Below, piece by piece: positions 41,301 through 56,300 of a DNA stretch of 64,000 bases. The notes beneath the pieces are model-generated. The model was not told where the DNA came from and searched no databases. It was given only the letters and a program-made list of their open reading frames with translations. The number at the start of each line of letters is the position of its first letter. Position 1 is the stretch's first letter. A program made the translations under genes and the position numbers. Source of the stretch: Loripinus fragilis (lineage: Eukaryota > Mollusca > Bivalvia > Lucinida > Lucinidae); contig OZ026518.1 in the NCBI GenBank assembly GCA_964019695.1, positions 83,881,950-83,945,949 on the forward strand, in the 5' to 3' direction.

Positions 41301-44300
41301 TTGAGGCTGACTTTCAATAGAAAGTCATCCTAAAATTGCTGATTTAGGCAGATTTTAATATCATGATCATAATCATCATGTAACCCGACCCTTTCTAAAT
41401 TTACTCGTGAAACCTAGAATTTTTTCAGTTTTTGTGGAAAAAATTGTAGTTTTATGCATTTTGAAAGGCGAAATGCCTTTCAAAATGTATAAAATTATAT
41501 TTTTTTTCCATAAAAAAGGGTAGCTACCCCACCTCAAATTTTCAGACCCGTCACCTGAAACACACTTTTTATTTGGCCTAAGTGTCATCAAGCAGTATGC
41601 CTTTCAAAATGTATAAAATTATTTTTTTTTTCCATAAAAAAGGGTAGCTACCCTACCTCAAATTTTCAGACCCGTCACCTGAAACACACTTTTTATTTGG
41701 CCTAAGTGTCATCAAGCAGTACTACACATTCCCCAGATAAAGTTCCACCATTTTGAAGTAAACAAATACATGCAGAACCCTATTAGATTATTGATTTGTT
41801 GAGGTGAAAGGTCTAGTTTATACTACTGCAAGGATTATATAGAGGCTCTTACATGAGTGCTCATGTTTTATTGAATTTATTAAACTAGTTGCGGAAAAGA
41901 GATAAAATGAAAGGCTTGCCGAGCATTTTATCTCTTTTTCGCAACGAATTTAATAAATTCAATAATACAGGAGCACAAATGTTAGATTCTATTTATCACA
42001 TGACATTAAAATTAGATAAAAATTGTATTTTGTGCGTGAAAACGTCAAGATTTTGCCATCTTTTATGCAAGGTTTTAATGGACGTCATAAAGTTATGTTA
42101 ATAAATCTGTAAACTACTAGTGGTTTATCAATTTTATTGCATGGCGTTATATCACTCCTAGAAGCGAATTCATGTTATCAAATGAATTTTCCTGTGTTTT
42201 CAGCCGGAAGTTGTCATGGACATAGAGATTAACAAACCCAGCTTGTATCGACTGGTCTATCGATTTGTGAACTTGAACGAGGAGGCCGTGAATGGAGAAG
42301 TGATGTTCAAGCCCCAGTCTACGTTTGATATTGAACAGAAGAGCTCGGTGATGTTCCTCCCCACCTCAGATCCTGCCTTTGCCAGTGTCGGAAACAATGG
42401 CGGCTTGTCAACATTTGTGTTGAACCCAGGTGTTTGGGCGATCTCTATTGATGCAGATGCTAGTGTGTTTTTGGTAGGTGTTCATTAACAGGGAAGGCTT
42501 AGATGACATGGGTGAAAGTTTTCAGGATTATTGCTGAATTCAGGATTTTGAGGCTGACTTTCCATAGAAAGTCGGCCTCAAAATCCTGAATTAAGCAGAT
42601 TCTAATAGCTTCTTTGATTTTATATTCAGTTTACCTATAGACAAATGGCCATTTAAACTTGAATTTTTTAATATTTGTAGGCATACTGCAAGTTTTAAGT
42701 TTTGATTTTAAAAAAAGTTCAGGATTTCGGAAGTTTTGAACTTTCATCCATGGGATGAGCATTAGCATAAAAATGAGTTGTAAATACTCATAAAACGTGG
42801 AGAAAATTACAATAAATAGTAAAACAATGAGAAAAAATACACATTAATTAATAAAACAAGGATTCAAACTCTTATCCAGTCCTAAATTAAGGAATTAAAT
42901 ATCTATATAATAAGGCCAAATAAAAAAATGTGTTCAGGTAATCCAACTCTTCCTAAAATCACTCATGACAGGGTTTGATAACAAGCATCACTGCTATGCT
43001 ATAAGCAGTGATGCTTGTTAACAAATCCTGTCTTGTGCCTGTCTATTAATGTATTATTGACTCATGCTTTGTATTTTCAAAATAAAATATTGTTTAAACT
43101 AAATTCACTAGTAAAACTCCTTAATTTGAGTTTGTTAGCAGCAAAGGCTCTGGGGAGACTGCACATTTGTGCAGGCTCGCCTGTGCCTTCATTGCTCAAT
43201 AGTTTGATAAGTACCAAATTACCATGTGATGGCTCTTTTATTTTTTACAGGACTACATGTTTTTGATCCCACAAGCCTATTATGAGGCAACAGTGTTGCA
43301 GAATCAAGTATACAGACCTTGTAGAGTTGATGATGAAGGGCCGTAAGTAGTATTCGTTATCAGCCATAGCCTGGTTAGTTTGTTTGATTCTTAACATCCC
43401 AGTCAACAGCTATGGTCATGTCGGGGATGGCCAGTTCACCTGACCACACTAGCTTGACTAAGCGGTTAACCAGTACTTTGTGCACATACTTTCGCTTGTA
43501 ACTGACAACAACCCTTCTTGAATCAGGGGAAGGGAGGAGAATGGCCTTTGAAATTATTTCATGATCAATCTCCAAGAAAGAATGGGACCGGGCCAGGATT
43601 GAACTCGAGACCCCAGGATCTGCAGCTAGACACATATCTGCAGTCAGACATTTTACCAACTGTGCTACGCGGCCCGGCACAGCAATATAGCCTGATAAAC
43701 TCAATAGGAGGACAGCTGTGCCATGCAAAGACTGATATATAAAGCCTGGAAATCTGCCCAGTTCCTTCAGAGTATTGTCTAGGAGCACAAAAGGCAGAGT
43801 CAAGGAACAAACTTGCCTCAGTTAGATAGTAAAGACTCGGCTCAGACTGTGCAATCTGATCTGACTCTTTTCAGGGAACACAGGCCATTTTATTAGTTTA
43901 CCAATTGGGGGCTCTTATACCATGATACCATTTGAGCAGTTCCGCTAAAAATGTATCTTAACATTAGAAAGTGGCCAATAATCTGGCTAAAACTGTGCAA
44001 TGGTTTGAAAGCACAAATACCAAGCTTATTGTGCCATTATCAAATGACCCTGACGAGAAATAGCAAGATGCGTATTCAGTTTTGTAACCTAATAAGGTCG
44101 ATGTACCCATATATTTTCAATACTCTCGTACCCTATGTCGAAAACAGTGTAGATCCAGATCAGCTAGCTTCATCAGAAGCCAGCTGATCAGGACCTACAC
44201 TTTTTTCCATCAACACAATGAATTCATATTGAGGGGAGCGCATAATGGCTCAGTGGAAGAGTGCTTAACTCGAGACCAAGGGGCTGCTGGTTCAAGCCTC

Positions 44301-47300
44301 ACCCGGGGCACTGCTTTGTGTCCTTGAGCAAGACATATTTATCCCTGCTTAGTACTGGTTCAACCCAGGAAGACCAGTCCTGACATTACTGAAAAATTGT
44401 TGACTGGGATGTAAAGAATTAAATCGAACTAACAAGAGAATCCATATTGATAATAAAATTACACCTGGATTGATCTGGAGTCCACATAGTCACAGGTTTA
44501 GATAAGCACATTTTTTGAGCCTAAAATTGTTAATATTTTCTTACCAATCAATTTTAACATATGTTTTGGGTGCTCAAAAGAATTGTCTCATTGAGACGGT
44601 TCTTTTGAGTACCCACAGCGCATATTTTGGTTGAGAAATAAGGAAAGTGATTTTTTTGGTACGCACTCTTAACTAAGGGCCTGCATAGTGTAAACAACCT
44701 GTAAAATAATTAGTGTGCACTTTTAAGGGTAAGTTTGTTTATTAGGTTGAATGTAAGAATTTAAATATATTTTTAGTTTTTGACAATACATCCTCCATGT
44801 ATGTTACTTTTTCTGTTTCCAGGTGTATTCACTATAGCTATCCAGAGATACTGGACTATCCCCATGTTGATGGAGAGACTGGCTATATCAAGATTGGTGA
44901 CGAGAGATATCCTATCGAGTTGTTTGATAACCAGGATATATTAAACTTTATCTGTTTCTAGGTGTATTCACTATAGCTACCCGGAGATACTGGACTATCC
45001 CCGTGTTCATGGAGAAGCTGGCTATATCAAGATTTGAAGAGAGATATCCTATTGAGTTGTTTGATAACCAGGATATATTAAACTTTATCTGTTTCTAGGT
45101 GTATTCACTATAGCTACCCGGAGATACTGGACTATCCCCGTGTTCATGGAGAAACTGGCTGTATCAAGATTGGTGATGAGAGATATCCTATTGAGTTGTT
45201 TGATAACCAGGATATATTAAACTTTATCTGTTTCTAGGTGTATTCACTAGAGCTACCCAGAGATACTGGACTATCCCCGTGTTCATGGAGAAACTGGCTA
45301 TATCAAGATTGGTGATGAGAGATATCCTATTGAGTTGTTTGATAACCAGGATATATTAAACTTTATCTGTTTCTAGGTGTATTCACTATAGCTACCCAGA
45401 GATACTGGACTATCCCCGTGTTCATGGAGAAACTGGCTATATCAAGATTGGTGATGAGAGATATTCTATTGAGTTGTTTGATAACCAGGATATATTAAAC
45501 TTTATCTGTTTCTAGGTGTATTCACTATAGCTACCAAGAGATACTGGACTTTCCCCGTGTTCATGGAGAAACTGGCTATATCAAGATTGGTGATGAGAGA
45601 TATCCTATTGAGTTGTTTGATAACCAGGATATATTAAACTTTATCTGTTTCTAGGTGTATTCACTATAGCTACCCAGAGATACTGGACTTTCCCCGTGTT
45701 CATGGAGAAGCTGGCTATATCAAGATTGGTGATGAGAGATATCCTATTGAGTTGTTTGATAACCAGGATATAATAAACTTTATCTGTTTCTAGGTGTATT
45801 CACTATAGCTACCCAGAGATACTGGACTATCCCCGTGTTCATGGAGAAACTGGCTATATCAAGATTGGTGACGAGAGATATCCTATTGAGTTGTTTGATA
45901 ACCAGGATATATTAAACCAGTTAGATATCAAATCCATGGCTGTTCTTAACCCAAACCAGGTACTTAAATATTTGGGTTTTTTTTTGTTCTTAGTGAATTG
46001 CACTTTTTTCTTTCACTCTTTCAACATTTGATAAAGTTTTTGACAAAGTATGGAAGCATACACTTTGTTCATTTGGACCTTTGAATTAATATCACTCTTT
46101 GTATACTAATGGAATCTTAATTGTGGTTTGATACAATAAACTTAGGATAGTCCATTGTATATATCTAGGGGTGTCAGATTATAATTTTCAAGAAATATTA
46201 GAATCTTTTGTCTGAAGATCATTTACCTTTACAAATAGTGTAGACCCTGATGAAATGCAGCATTATGCTGACTTTCAGCTGGGTCTTCACTGTTTGCAAA
46301 AGTACTTGTTGAAGGGTTTCCTGAATACAAAGGGTTGAAGTACAATTCAGGGCCTGAGGTTATAAAACTTTTTTCATGCTCAACTCAGCTGAGCACGAAA
46401 TTTATCCTGCTCATTAATATTTATCAGCATGATAAGTACAACATCTGAGAGCGTGCTATACACTTCTTCATTGTTGGTATTTTAGCTTTTATGAGCAGTT
46501 GAAATTTCGTGCTCAGTTGAGGTGAGCATAAAAAAGTTTAAAACCTCAGGACCTGGTCTGTCAATATAACAATGTCATTTGTGAAATGCACATGGAGCAA
46601 TATTTTTCAATCCATAAATGGGCATGAGAAAAACAAAACATAAACAGGGGACAAAAATTCCACAGAAAGGACAAGTAATTCTTCCCAAAGCACTTGCCCT
46701 ACAGGATGAGTGCTTAAATCTGAGAGTGAAACTTGCATTTTCTGAGGATTGACTGTGAAATCTTTTTGTCAGTGTATGGGATGCAGTTATGAAACTGACT
46801 GGGTAAATATCATTTTAGCAGTTGTATAAGGAACTTTATAAGTCATATTTAATACATATGACCCCCTTATGCTCTTTATTGCATACACTTTTAAAGGAAA
46901 AGGGCATGTGTTTGCAGGACGAGTGAAAATTGTTAGTCACTCGTCCTGCAGGACTAGTGCCATGTTGAAATATTTTGTTCCCTGATAAATTATTTATATT
47001 TTACTTGAGAGTGTTTGTGTTAATTTACAGACTAGCTTCTTCCTTGACCTGAATGTGACCTCTAAGGACCGCTATGTTCTCATCTTGAAATACTTCAATG
47101 ACAATACTACACAGAACATTCTCTTTAACATCAACGACACCGACGCCACGTCCGTTCTCTACAACTGTGAATATAGGTAAGATGTGTACGGCTCCATTTA
47201 GTGGTAACTGATACATTGCATAGGGTTGAAATGTATTTGAAAGGGAATGCCAGAGATGCCAACCATTCCGATTTTTGTGGAATCATACAGATTTTCAAGG

Positions 47301-50300
47301 CTGATTTCCGCATTACGATTTTGAATGTCAAAATTACAGCAAATAATGATTTTAAAATGGTACCAAACAAAATAACGTGGGTTACTATTACCTCTGCACC
47401 GGTTTTAGAATAAAGTACTGTCTGGTTTGTACAAACTTTTTTGGAAAAAAATATTACTTTAGCGGGTAAAAACTTGCGAGTCTGAGAACTTGCCTGTGTA
47501 CAAAACAAAATGGATTCCTTGGCAAAAAACGTAGTGTGGATGCAGAATTTCATTAAATTATACAAATCTTTAGCCCTTACTGAAGCCAATTGAAGGCCGG
47601 AAAATATTGTGCATGAAGTTAAGTAAAGCTCTCAGCCATGCATTTGGGAGGGAGGAAGAGGGTACTGTAGTCGATGATATTGAAGCTCGTGTTACAAGAA
47701 ACTTGCGCAAGTGCATTTTGTACTTTTATGGTGAAATATGGGGCATTCCGGAAAATGTCCCCAGATTCCTGAAAAATGCCTTTCATATTCCTGAAAAGCT
47801 CCATTTAGGGTTGGCATCTCTGGAATGCCCTTGAAATTAGATCTGCTTTGTTAAATGCTAGCAAACCACTCTTAAGGCGTTATAGAATATTGAATTTTAC
47901 TATTTTCTATTGTAGGACTTAGCCCTGTTCATGGATACCAAAATCAGATGCGTAGGGTCAGGCCTCTAAATATCTAAAAATAGGCTCTTGCTCTGCATCA
48001 CAAAAATTTTGGGGATATATGGGAAAATATTAAATTTTCACTAGACTAATCAAAATTTTCACTTGCCCTGCAGCCTGAGGCACTCATAAATACAAGCGGG
48101 TGAGTGCTATTTTTGAGCCCTGAGGGTTTCACTCTTATTTGATGCAGCTCGCTTCATCAAATTAGGGTGAAACCCTATGATTTAATCATAGGCATTGTAA
48201 CATTGGGCAGCATTTGAGAAGTTGACTTACAAAGTGTCAAACACTTTTTCATGCCCCCTGTATTGAAGTCTTCAAGATAGGGGGACATAATGTTTTTGGT
48301 CCCTGTATTAGCATACAAACATAAAACCTATTTTTAGCCCATAATTTTGCCTGTACATTCATATAAACATAACGGGAGCGCAGTGGCTCAGTGGTAGAGT
48401 GCTTGACTTGCGACCCAGGGGCTGCTGGTTGGAGCCTCACCGGCATCACTGCGTTGTGTCCTTGAGCAAGAACATTAATTCTAGCTTAGTACTGGTTCAA
48501 CCCAAGAAGACCCGTCCCTTTATAACTGAAAGATTGTTGATGGGAGGTAAAGAATCAAATCAAACAAAATCATTTGAACATAAAACACTTTTAGGTTAGG
48601 TTGAGCGGCTGACGTGTTCCAGACTCCAAATGTGCATAGCAAACGTAAATAAAACAGCAGCATACCTTACTAGTTTCGTCCAATAGTTATGAACTTCATC
48701 AGAGGATTTTTCAGCTTGCTCTCATGGGTGAAAGTTTTCAGTATTAATCCATAGAAAGTCAGCCTCAAAATGCTGAATAAAGGAGATTATAATAGATTCT
48801 CTGATTAATTTTCAGATTATCTAAACACAACCATTTAAAGGGGACATATTAAAGTTCTAAATCCAGTAAAATGTGGAAGAAAATGGTACTAAGAGCTAAG
48901 CATATAATTTTTGTGGTAAAAAAATAAGAATATCTTGGTTAATTAGACCGTTGATTAATTAGTGCCGATAATTTATTATCCTGCTTATCTCCCTTGATTT
49001 CTGTAGCGGCGAGTCATTTCCCTTGGATTTGTGACGTCACAAGGGCAGTTCGTCCGATGACTGTATTCACTGTATTGTCGCAGTGAATAATGCAGGACAG
49101 ATATTGCCCTTGATAGCGGTTTAAATGATGTTTCGGGGTAGACATTGACAAGTCTAGACCAATAGGCTACTGTTACACACTTATCAATATTCCGAGTTCC
49201 TCGAAAGTTGAAGACCCGTTGAAAACATATCCTAGGCTCACATCGGCAGCCGCCTATAGGACCTAATAAAATTGCATGTTTTTGTTAATCAAACCCCATT
49301 TTATAAAGATTCTAGGTCTACTATTTGTCTACATGACAAAATGCCTAAGTTTATCATAAACAAAAAACTGGTGACGTTGTCGTACCACATCGGCACGCGA
49401 CAATAGCGAACGCATTGAGTAAAACTTGGTTGGCGACAACAACGTTTTTCTATTTTCAACGAGGATCGTGTTCCGCAAAATTATTGTTATCGATTGCAAA
49501 AAAAAATGTAATTTTGCGATCGAAAATGATATTTTTGACTGTCGGAAACGCAGTTTTGCGTTTTCTAAGAATTTTGAATCAGGATCGCCGGGCTATGTAA
49601 AAGCCTACTCAGTAAGTTCACTGACTTGAACACCGATTAGTTTTTTTTTTGTTTGTTGAATTTATTATTGTCTGTAATGTGGCATTAGTTTTGTCTTTCT
49701 TTCTATTTTGACCACTTGCCCATTGGAATCATTTTAACGCATTTCTTGAGACAAGACGCTTTCAATGTGCCCATTTACAAATTATAGCAAGCTCATGCGA
49801 TTTTCATTCTTGCACCGAAGGATCAGATGAGTATCGAAAGGGCCTCCACCAACAATATAGACATAAAGTAGACCAAGGTCAGGCCACTATCGGCCCAATT
49901 CTATATGCTTACTGGCGGCGTCGATGACGACTCGGGCCCCTAGCCCCGCTAGATGGCTGCGCCACCATGTATGAAGGATTCCTTTACGAATACCAAAACT
50001 TTGTGGCTTTGGGCGCATGTCGACCCGAGGATTGTACATGTAGATTGACAAGCTATTGATTTTAGTTACTGTTTCTGCACGTGGCCCAGGAATTCTACAT
50101 GACAAAATGCATGTCATGTCGGGAAGGGGAGATAGACTCGCCATTTAGTCAGCGAAATCAAAGAGCATATTGCGTGAGCATTTGCGAAGTTCAAATCCCG
50201 ATGCAACACAGATCCGGTTTTTTTATATTTTCTACAAGAATATAAACTATTTATGCGTTCATTGGAAGCGTCTCGCGAGACGCTTTCAATGAACGCAGAC

Positions 50301-53300
50301 AAAGCGAGCTCATGAGATTTTGGTGCTACTTATCTGCGCACAGTCTTGACAGTCTCTGCCACTCTCACACACAGATAACTTAGGAACATAGTCGGTGATG
50401 AAGAAGCAGAGCAAAATTTAGCCGCTCTGCTAGGCTCTAGCCCCACTTAAGATGGCTGCGCACGCATGTATAAATAATGTCTAAAAATATGCGGTAAGTG
50501 CAAAAATTCATGAGCTGGCTTTGAACTCTCTCTCTCTTCCAATTAACTGGTGCCGTAATGAACACTCACCTCAACGAGATAGCCTACATTATCTTGGTGT
50601 GCCATGCATGAATGTTTTAATTTTTCGGTGATTAAACATGGGCGGACCCAGAGGAGGGACAGGGGGTCCGGACCCCCCCCCCCCCCCCCCCCGAATAAAA
50701 TCACAAAAATATACGGCTTCTTGACAATACTGGTCTGGATCCCATGAAAGATCACAAGGCTACAAAGCCAGCATTCACAGTTGAGCCATCATCGGCACGC
50801 CGGCGGGCCGATGATGACCCGCTTATCAAACAAGAAATCAAATTTGGACCCCCTATGACAAGACGTTCTGGATCCGCACATGTTAAAGACTGGGCAATTT
50901 GATAGCCCTATGTACAGACTGATGAATCCCCACTGGAGTTTAACCCACAATGCAAAATTTGTTACGGAGCGCAGTGACTTAATGGTAGAGTGCATGACTG
51001 GAGATCGAAGGGTTACGGGCTCGAGCCTCACCTGCGGCACTGCTGCGGTTTGTGTCCTTGAGCAAGATACATTAATCTCTTCTAAGTACTGTTTCGACCC
51101 AGGAAGACCAACCTGACATGACTCAAAGAATCAATTCAAATAAACAAAATTCGTATAACACATACGCAACGGAGGACTGAAATAATATTTATGACTCATT
51201 TCATTGCAAAATTAAACTACGTTTTTATTGCTTGAATTGACTATAGCTCGATGTTCAGGTTTACAAATGCTTTCACGACTGTTTCGTGCACATAGACGCG
51301 CAATCGTTGAATTGTCTCGGAGATTTTCATTTTCTCTGAGCCGCTAAAATAGATTATCGTAGGGCATTCAATTCACTAAAACACAAAAAATCTATCCACA
51401 ATATCATTGAGACCGGACCCACTGATCAGAATGCGTATTGCAGTGATATTTGCAACACATAAACCCTTCTTTATCCGAGAATATTAAAAAAAATATCGGA
51501 CTCAACACGATTCTATACGTACAGTCCTTCATAAACTTCCTCTGTGACATCATCAGGACACTCCGATAGCAAAGGGAAGTAACTAATTCAAGGGAAGTAA
51601 GCGAGTCGATATTTTATTGACAAAGCGCACAAGCTTAAAGAAAATGATGATTATACTCTTTTTATCACTGAACATTGTGGAAAATGATCTGGCTTCTTAA
51701 TAAATACATAAAATTCGACATATTAAAGGAATTTGCAATGAAAAATGAAAAACCTTAATATGTCCCCTTTAAACATGAAATTCGTTTTTGTAGGCATCAT
51801 ACAAGTTAGAAAATTTGAATTTCAAAAGTTCAGGATTTTCGAAATTTTGAACTTTCACACATGTACAGCTCTTGAGGCCATCTGCACCATATTTATAGTC
51901 ACCAGGGGTCCTTTTCCTTTGGAACAGCTTTCTTGAGCTATAAGTGGGTGAGAATAAAGCATGACAAACGCACTAAAGATGGAATGCTCTCTGAATAAAT
52001 GTTAAAATCATGGGGCCAGTTAAGCAAAAAAAATTCAGCGTAAAATACTAAAATTGCGTTTATTTTCTTATCCATCAGTTTAAACATGTTTTGGGTGCTC
52101 AAAAGAACCGTCTCAGTGAGAGGGTTCTTTTGAGTACCCACAACATGTGTTTTGGTTGAGAAATAAGAAAAATAATTTTTCATTAGGTACCATTATCTGG
52201 GGGCCTGTAAAATGATGCAAGATCTGGATATTAAACTGGCACTGTACCTATTATTTCAGTTCGCTGTGCCGTCAAGTTGTGTCAGGATTAGATGAGATGG
52301 AGGCTGTATTTGACCTTGATGAAGGAACGTATCCTATCAAGGTCACTGGTGACGCAGATGGTAACTCGGCAATTGTAAGTAAAATATATATACAGAAGAC
52401 TTGTTAAGTCTGTGATTCATATTGAGCTATCAGTAGTTTGGGTTAAAAGGAGTTGGTCTGTAAGTCATATCAAATCAAAATGTGGAGCATTCTCATTGGT
52501 ATCTTTTCAAAAGATATGTTGTAGTTACATAGATGTATTTTCTTAAATGAGATGGTTATTAGCTCACCTGTGCGGAAGGCTCATGGATGAGCTAATAGTT
52601 TACCAGCTACTCCGGTGTCCGTCGTCCATCCGTCTGTCCGTCCGTCAACATTTTCAAACATCTTCTCCTCTGAAACCACTGGGCCAATTAAACTCAAATT
52701 TCATATTGAGACTCCTTAGGACGCGGGAACAAAAGTTTGTTGAAATGATCCAGGTCACATGACCAAGATGGCCGCCACGCCCATATATGGTAAAAACCCT
52801 TTAAACTTCTTCTCCAGAACCAGATGGTCGATGACCTTGGGACTTGGTATGTAGCATTCGGGATGTGGGGCCTACTAAGTTTGTTCAAATCATGATCGTA
52901 GGTTGACCTTGACCTACTTAACATCAAGGTCAAGCTTGCTTCCTAATGCATTTAAATGGGAATTTTTTTGAAAAGATGATTTTTTGAATACTGTTGAAGC
53001 CAAAGTCATTATTCTCACTTGATATGTTAAACCTAATGAGACAATTGCTATTAATAAGTTTTAAAGGTCAAGGTTGACCTTTGACCTTTCAGCTTAGGTC
53101 GCTTATATTGGAGTCCCATCAATATATTAAAAAATAGTTTTCTCACAAACCATTGGCCCAAGTGAACTCATATTTCATGTGACGACTCCTTATGATAAGT
53201 TAGTGAAACTGTATGCAAAATATTTTGGTCACATGACCAAGATGGCCGCCACGCCCATGTATGGTAAAAACTTTTTGAAAATCTTCTTCACCGGAACCAG

Positions 53301-56300
53301 AAGGCCGATGACCTTGGGACTTGATATGTAGCATTTGGGTTGTGGGGCCTACCAAGTTTGTTCAAATGATGATCCTAGGTTGACCTTGACCTACTGAACA
53401 TCATGGTCAAATTTGCTTCCTAATGCATTTAAATGGGAAAATTTCTGAAAAGGTGATTTTTTTTTTAAACTGTGGAAGCCTTAGTCATTAGCCTCGACGT
53501 GAGAAAACCGGTCTTTAACAAAGTCGCAGACCAGCCTGCACATACATGCAGTCTGATCAGCGACTTTGTTATTCGTGTATTGGAAAAGTACTCTATCAAA
53601 CTTGCTACTGGTGAAATTTCAATTTTCTTTCTAGTCTCTGTAACTGAGCAGGCTGGTTTGTATCTCACTTTGTTGGAAACAGGATTTCTCGTGTTGCAGC
53701 CCAAATAATAATTATTAAGCAACATGTATTTTTGTAGTTCATCACTTCCTTAAATTTACTTAATTTATCACTTGTATGTTTTGATTTTGTAAAATTCTCT
53801 GTTTCTCAATATTTGGGGAGTTCTTATTGTAAATATACTATTCATATTTTCAGGAATCTATTGTGGCAGTTCCATACAACAGATGGGCGATTGCTTATAT
53901 CAGACCTAGTATTGTTTGTATCAGGGTGAATGGAGTGTAAGTACTTTGTTGGTTGTTGGCTATGACCCAAGGTTATAAAACTTTTTTCATGCTCAAATCA
54001 GCTGAGTCCGAAATTTATCCTGCTCATAAATGTTAAAATGCCAACAATTGTTGGCATTTCAACATTTATTAGCAAGATAAATACAACACCTGAGAGACTT
54101 AAAACAAGAAACTTCTTCATTTGTCTTTAAGTTTTTATCAGCAGTTAAAATTTTGTGCTCAGTTGAGTTGAGCGAGAAAAAAGTTTTATAAACTTGGGCC
54201 AGGTTTCATGAAGATAATACTTTGTATAAAAAGGATTTATTTATTTCTCTTTACTTCTCCTCAAAAGCATATGTTGTGGTACTCAATGGAAGTGTCTCAT
54301 TGTGATGCTTCCAATGTGCATCACAACACATGTTCAGCCTCTAGATAAGAGTGTGTAAATTTTATATTTGTAGTATTTTCTACCTTACTTGATAGCAGAA
54401 ACTTAAACCTTAAAGCTGCATAGTCTGTATCTTTTGATCTTCTAATTTTAGAAATAATGTTTATTCTTCAAGAACACAGTAAAAATACTAAAAATCAGGT
54501 ATACATTCTACCAGTTTCGTAAATCTTAACAAATTATCACTATCAAAACAACAGCATTTATGTTAAAAATTAACTGTCTACAATTTTCGGAGGGATGCAT
54601 ATGATTACCAACAAGTGAAAAAATACTTGTTTCACTTTTCAATGCACTATTCAGATGTAACGAACATATTTATTGTGAAAATTTTACTTAATTCTATTTT
54701 TACAAATGATTTAAAAAGAAAGGATTTTTTTTCGAAAAATTTTCATAGTTGCAGACTAAGTCACTTTAAAGCACTAAGCATGACTACAGCATTTTGTGAC
54801 CTCATTCTTGATTTCCTGGAAATGTATGGCTTGACATTATTCAAGGAGATAATTTGTTATCATGAGGCTATTTAGCTGAAATTGTCAAACTTTAGATATG
54901 CAAACTTTAGATTTAGTGTGCATGATAGTTAATGGTAATATAAAACTATGATACATGTATTATATAATTTTGTTTGTGCTTACAGATGTGTTGGATCCAA
55001 GTACTCTATCCCAGTTGGTTCAGTGCGAGTGGACTTTGAATCATTGCCTAACGATCACTTGATTGCTACAGAATTACCAGAAGGTGTAACTGATTCAGAC
55101 ATACAGCTGGTCAGACTAAATGATACTCTTGTGAGTATGTAAATGATAGGGAGTGCAGTGACTCAGTGGTAGAGTGCTTGAATTGAGACCAAAGGGCTGC
55201 GGGTTCGAGTCTCACTTGCATCACTGCATTGTGTGCTTTAGGAAGACACATTAATCCTTGTTTAGTACTGGTTCAACCCATGAAGACCCGTCCCGACATA
55301 ACTGAAAGATTGTTGACTGGGACGTAAAGGATCAAATCAAACAAAAAAAGTATATAAAATCAGGTCTCCAGATAAGTTTGTGTAATTGAAAATTACTTTT
55401 CTTATCCATCAATTAAAACGTGTGTTGTGGGTGTACTCAAAAGAACCGCCTCATTGAGACGGGTTTTTTTAACACCCAAAACACATGTTTTAATTGATGG
55501 ATAAGAAATAATTACATTTTTATGTTCAAAATCTTAGCTTATCTAGACCTATGAAATCCAGTTAATTCAGATCTCATGCAGAGGTACTATATATGATCCA
55601 GCATTTGAGATTCATAGGCATTCAGTGGAGGCTTAGACAAACTTGCACAAACACATAGTCTCACAAGAGCCTTCTCTGCTGGCTAATACAAAGTATAGAA
55701 ATTGGTGAAATGCTCAAACCACAACTTTTATTTCTAGCTCCACTGGACTAGCCAGGGAGGATGCAACGAGTCTGATTTCGTAAGGAAAAAATTATCTGCT
55801 GTAAATTATGTATGTAGGTTTTGGCATTTTAAGATAAGTTCAAATACTGTTAAACTGTCAGATCACTCTCACCTAGATTATCTACACAATTTGAGCTGAC
55901 ATGTGATTTCCATCAATGTGGCATTTTGACAAGTGCAGACTCATACGAGCCTGTGCAGCCTCCTTTTAAGCTTAGAAACTCCAAATGATGCTTGGTCTGT
56001 AGCTTAACACTCATAGAATATACAAGCCACTTGCAAAGGCTCTGATCAGACTGCGCATATGAGCAGGCTGATTTGAGGCTTTGCCGGTCGCACATACCAT
56101 ATTGTTGGAAATCTCATGTCGTGGCTCATTTAAATTTTTGCATAGCTGTCATTTAATAATCTATCTCTGACAATTGTGTCTGATAGTCGGCTCTTTGGCT
56201 CAATGGTTAGAGCATTGGTCTTGTACCGTTACAACCTGGGACAGGTTATCAGGCCAGGGTGTGAGGAAATTTTTCAGTTATGATTCATACTTTTTACGGC

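Larger units (their letters stand above)
48839..51768. mobile_element. TTAA-flanked nonautonomous element (family M4), 2.93 kb
   Basis: The left end 'AGGGGACATATTAAAGTT' and the complement of the right end agree over 18 bp with one mismatch. TTAA lies on both sides (48835-48838 and 51769-51772). Same termini class as 19024-19530, piggyBac-like by its target site. No transposase frame of significant length was seen. It carries passengers: a palindrome, a poly-C element and a SINE B copy. Confidence 0.78.
48723..51863. mobile_element. MITE M2 split by a 2.9 kb insertion
   Basis: The left part (48723-48838, 'catgggtgaaagttttcagt') stops at 'aaccatttaa'. The right part (51769-51863) resumes 'ttaaacatgaaattcg' and ends 'actttcacacatg'. 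Together they make one M2 copy of normal length, interrupted by the M4 element, so M4 inserted later than M2. Confidence 0.85.

Noticed and set aside
43375..43803. 142-codon open frame on the - strand
   Set aside because: It lies mostly over a reverse-oriented SINE A; similar frames occur in the other SINE A copies.
47201..47834. Open frames on both strands after exon 17
   Set aside because: They lie mainly over a 572 bp hAT-like element with clear TIRs and show no transposase or other domain.
56190..56275. Candidate tRNA gene on the + strand
   Set aside because: Box A is good, but box B and the acceptor stem are not complete; treated as a relic.
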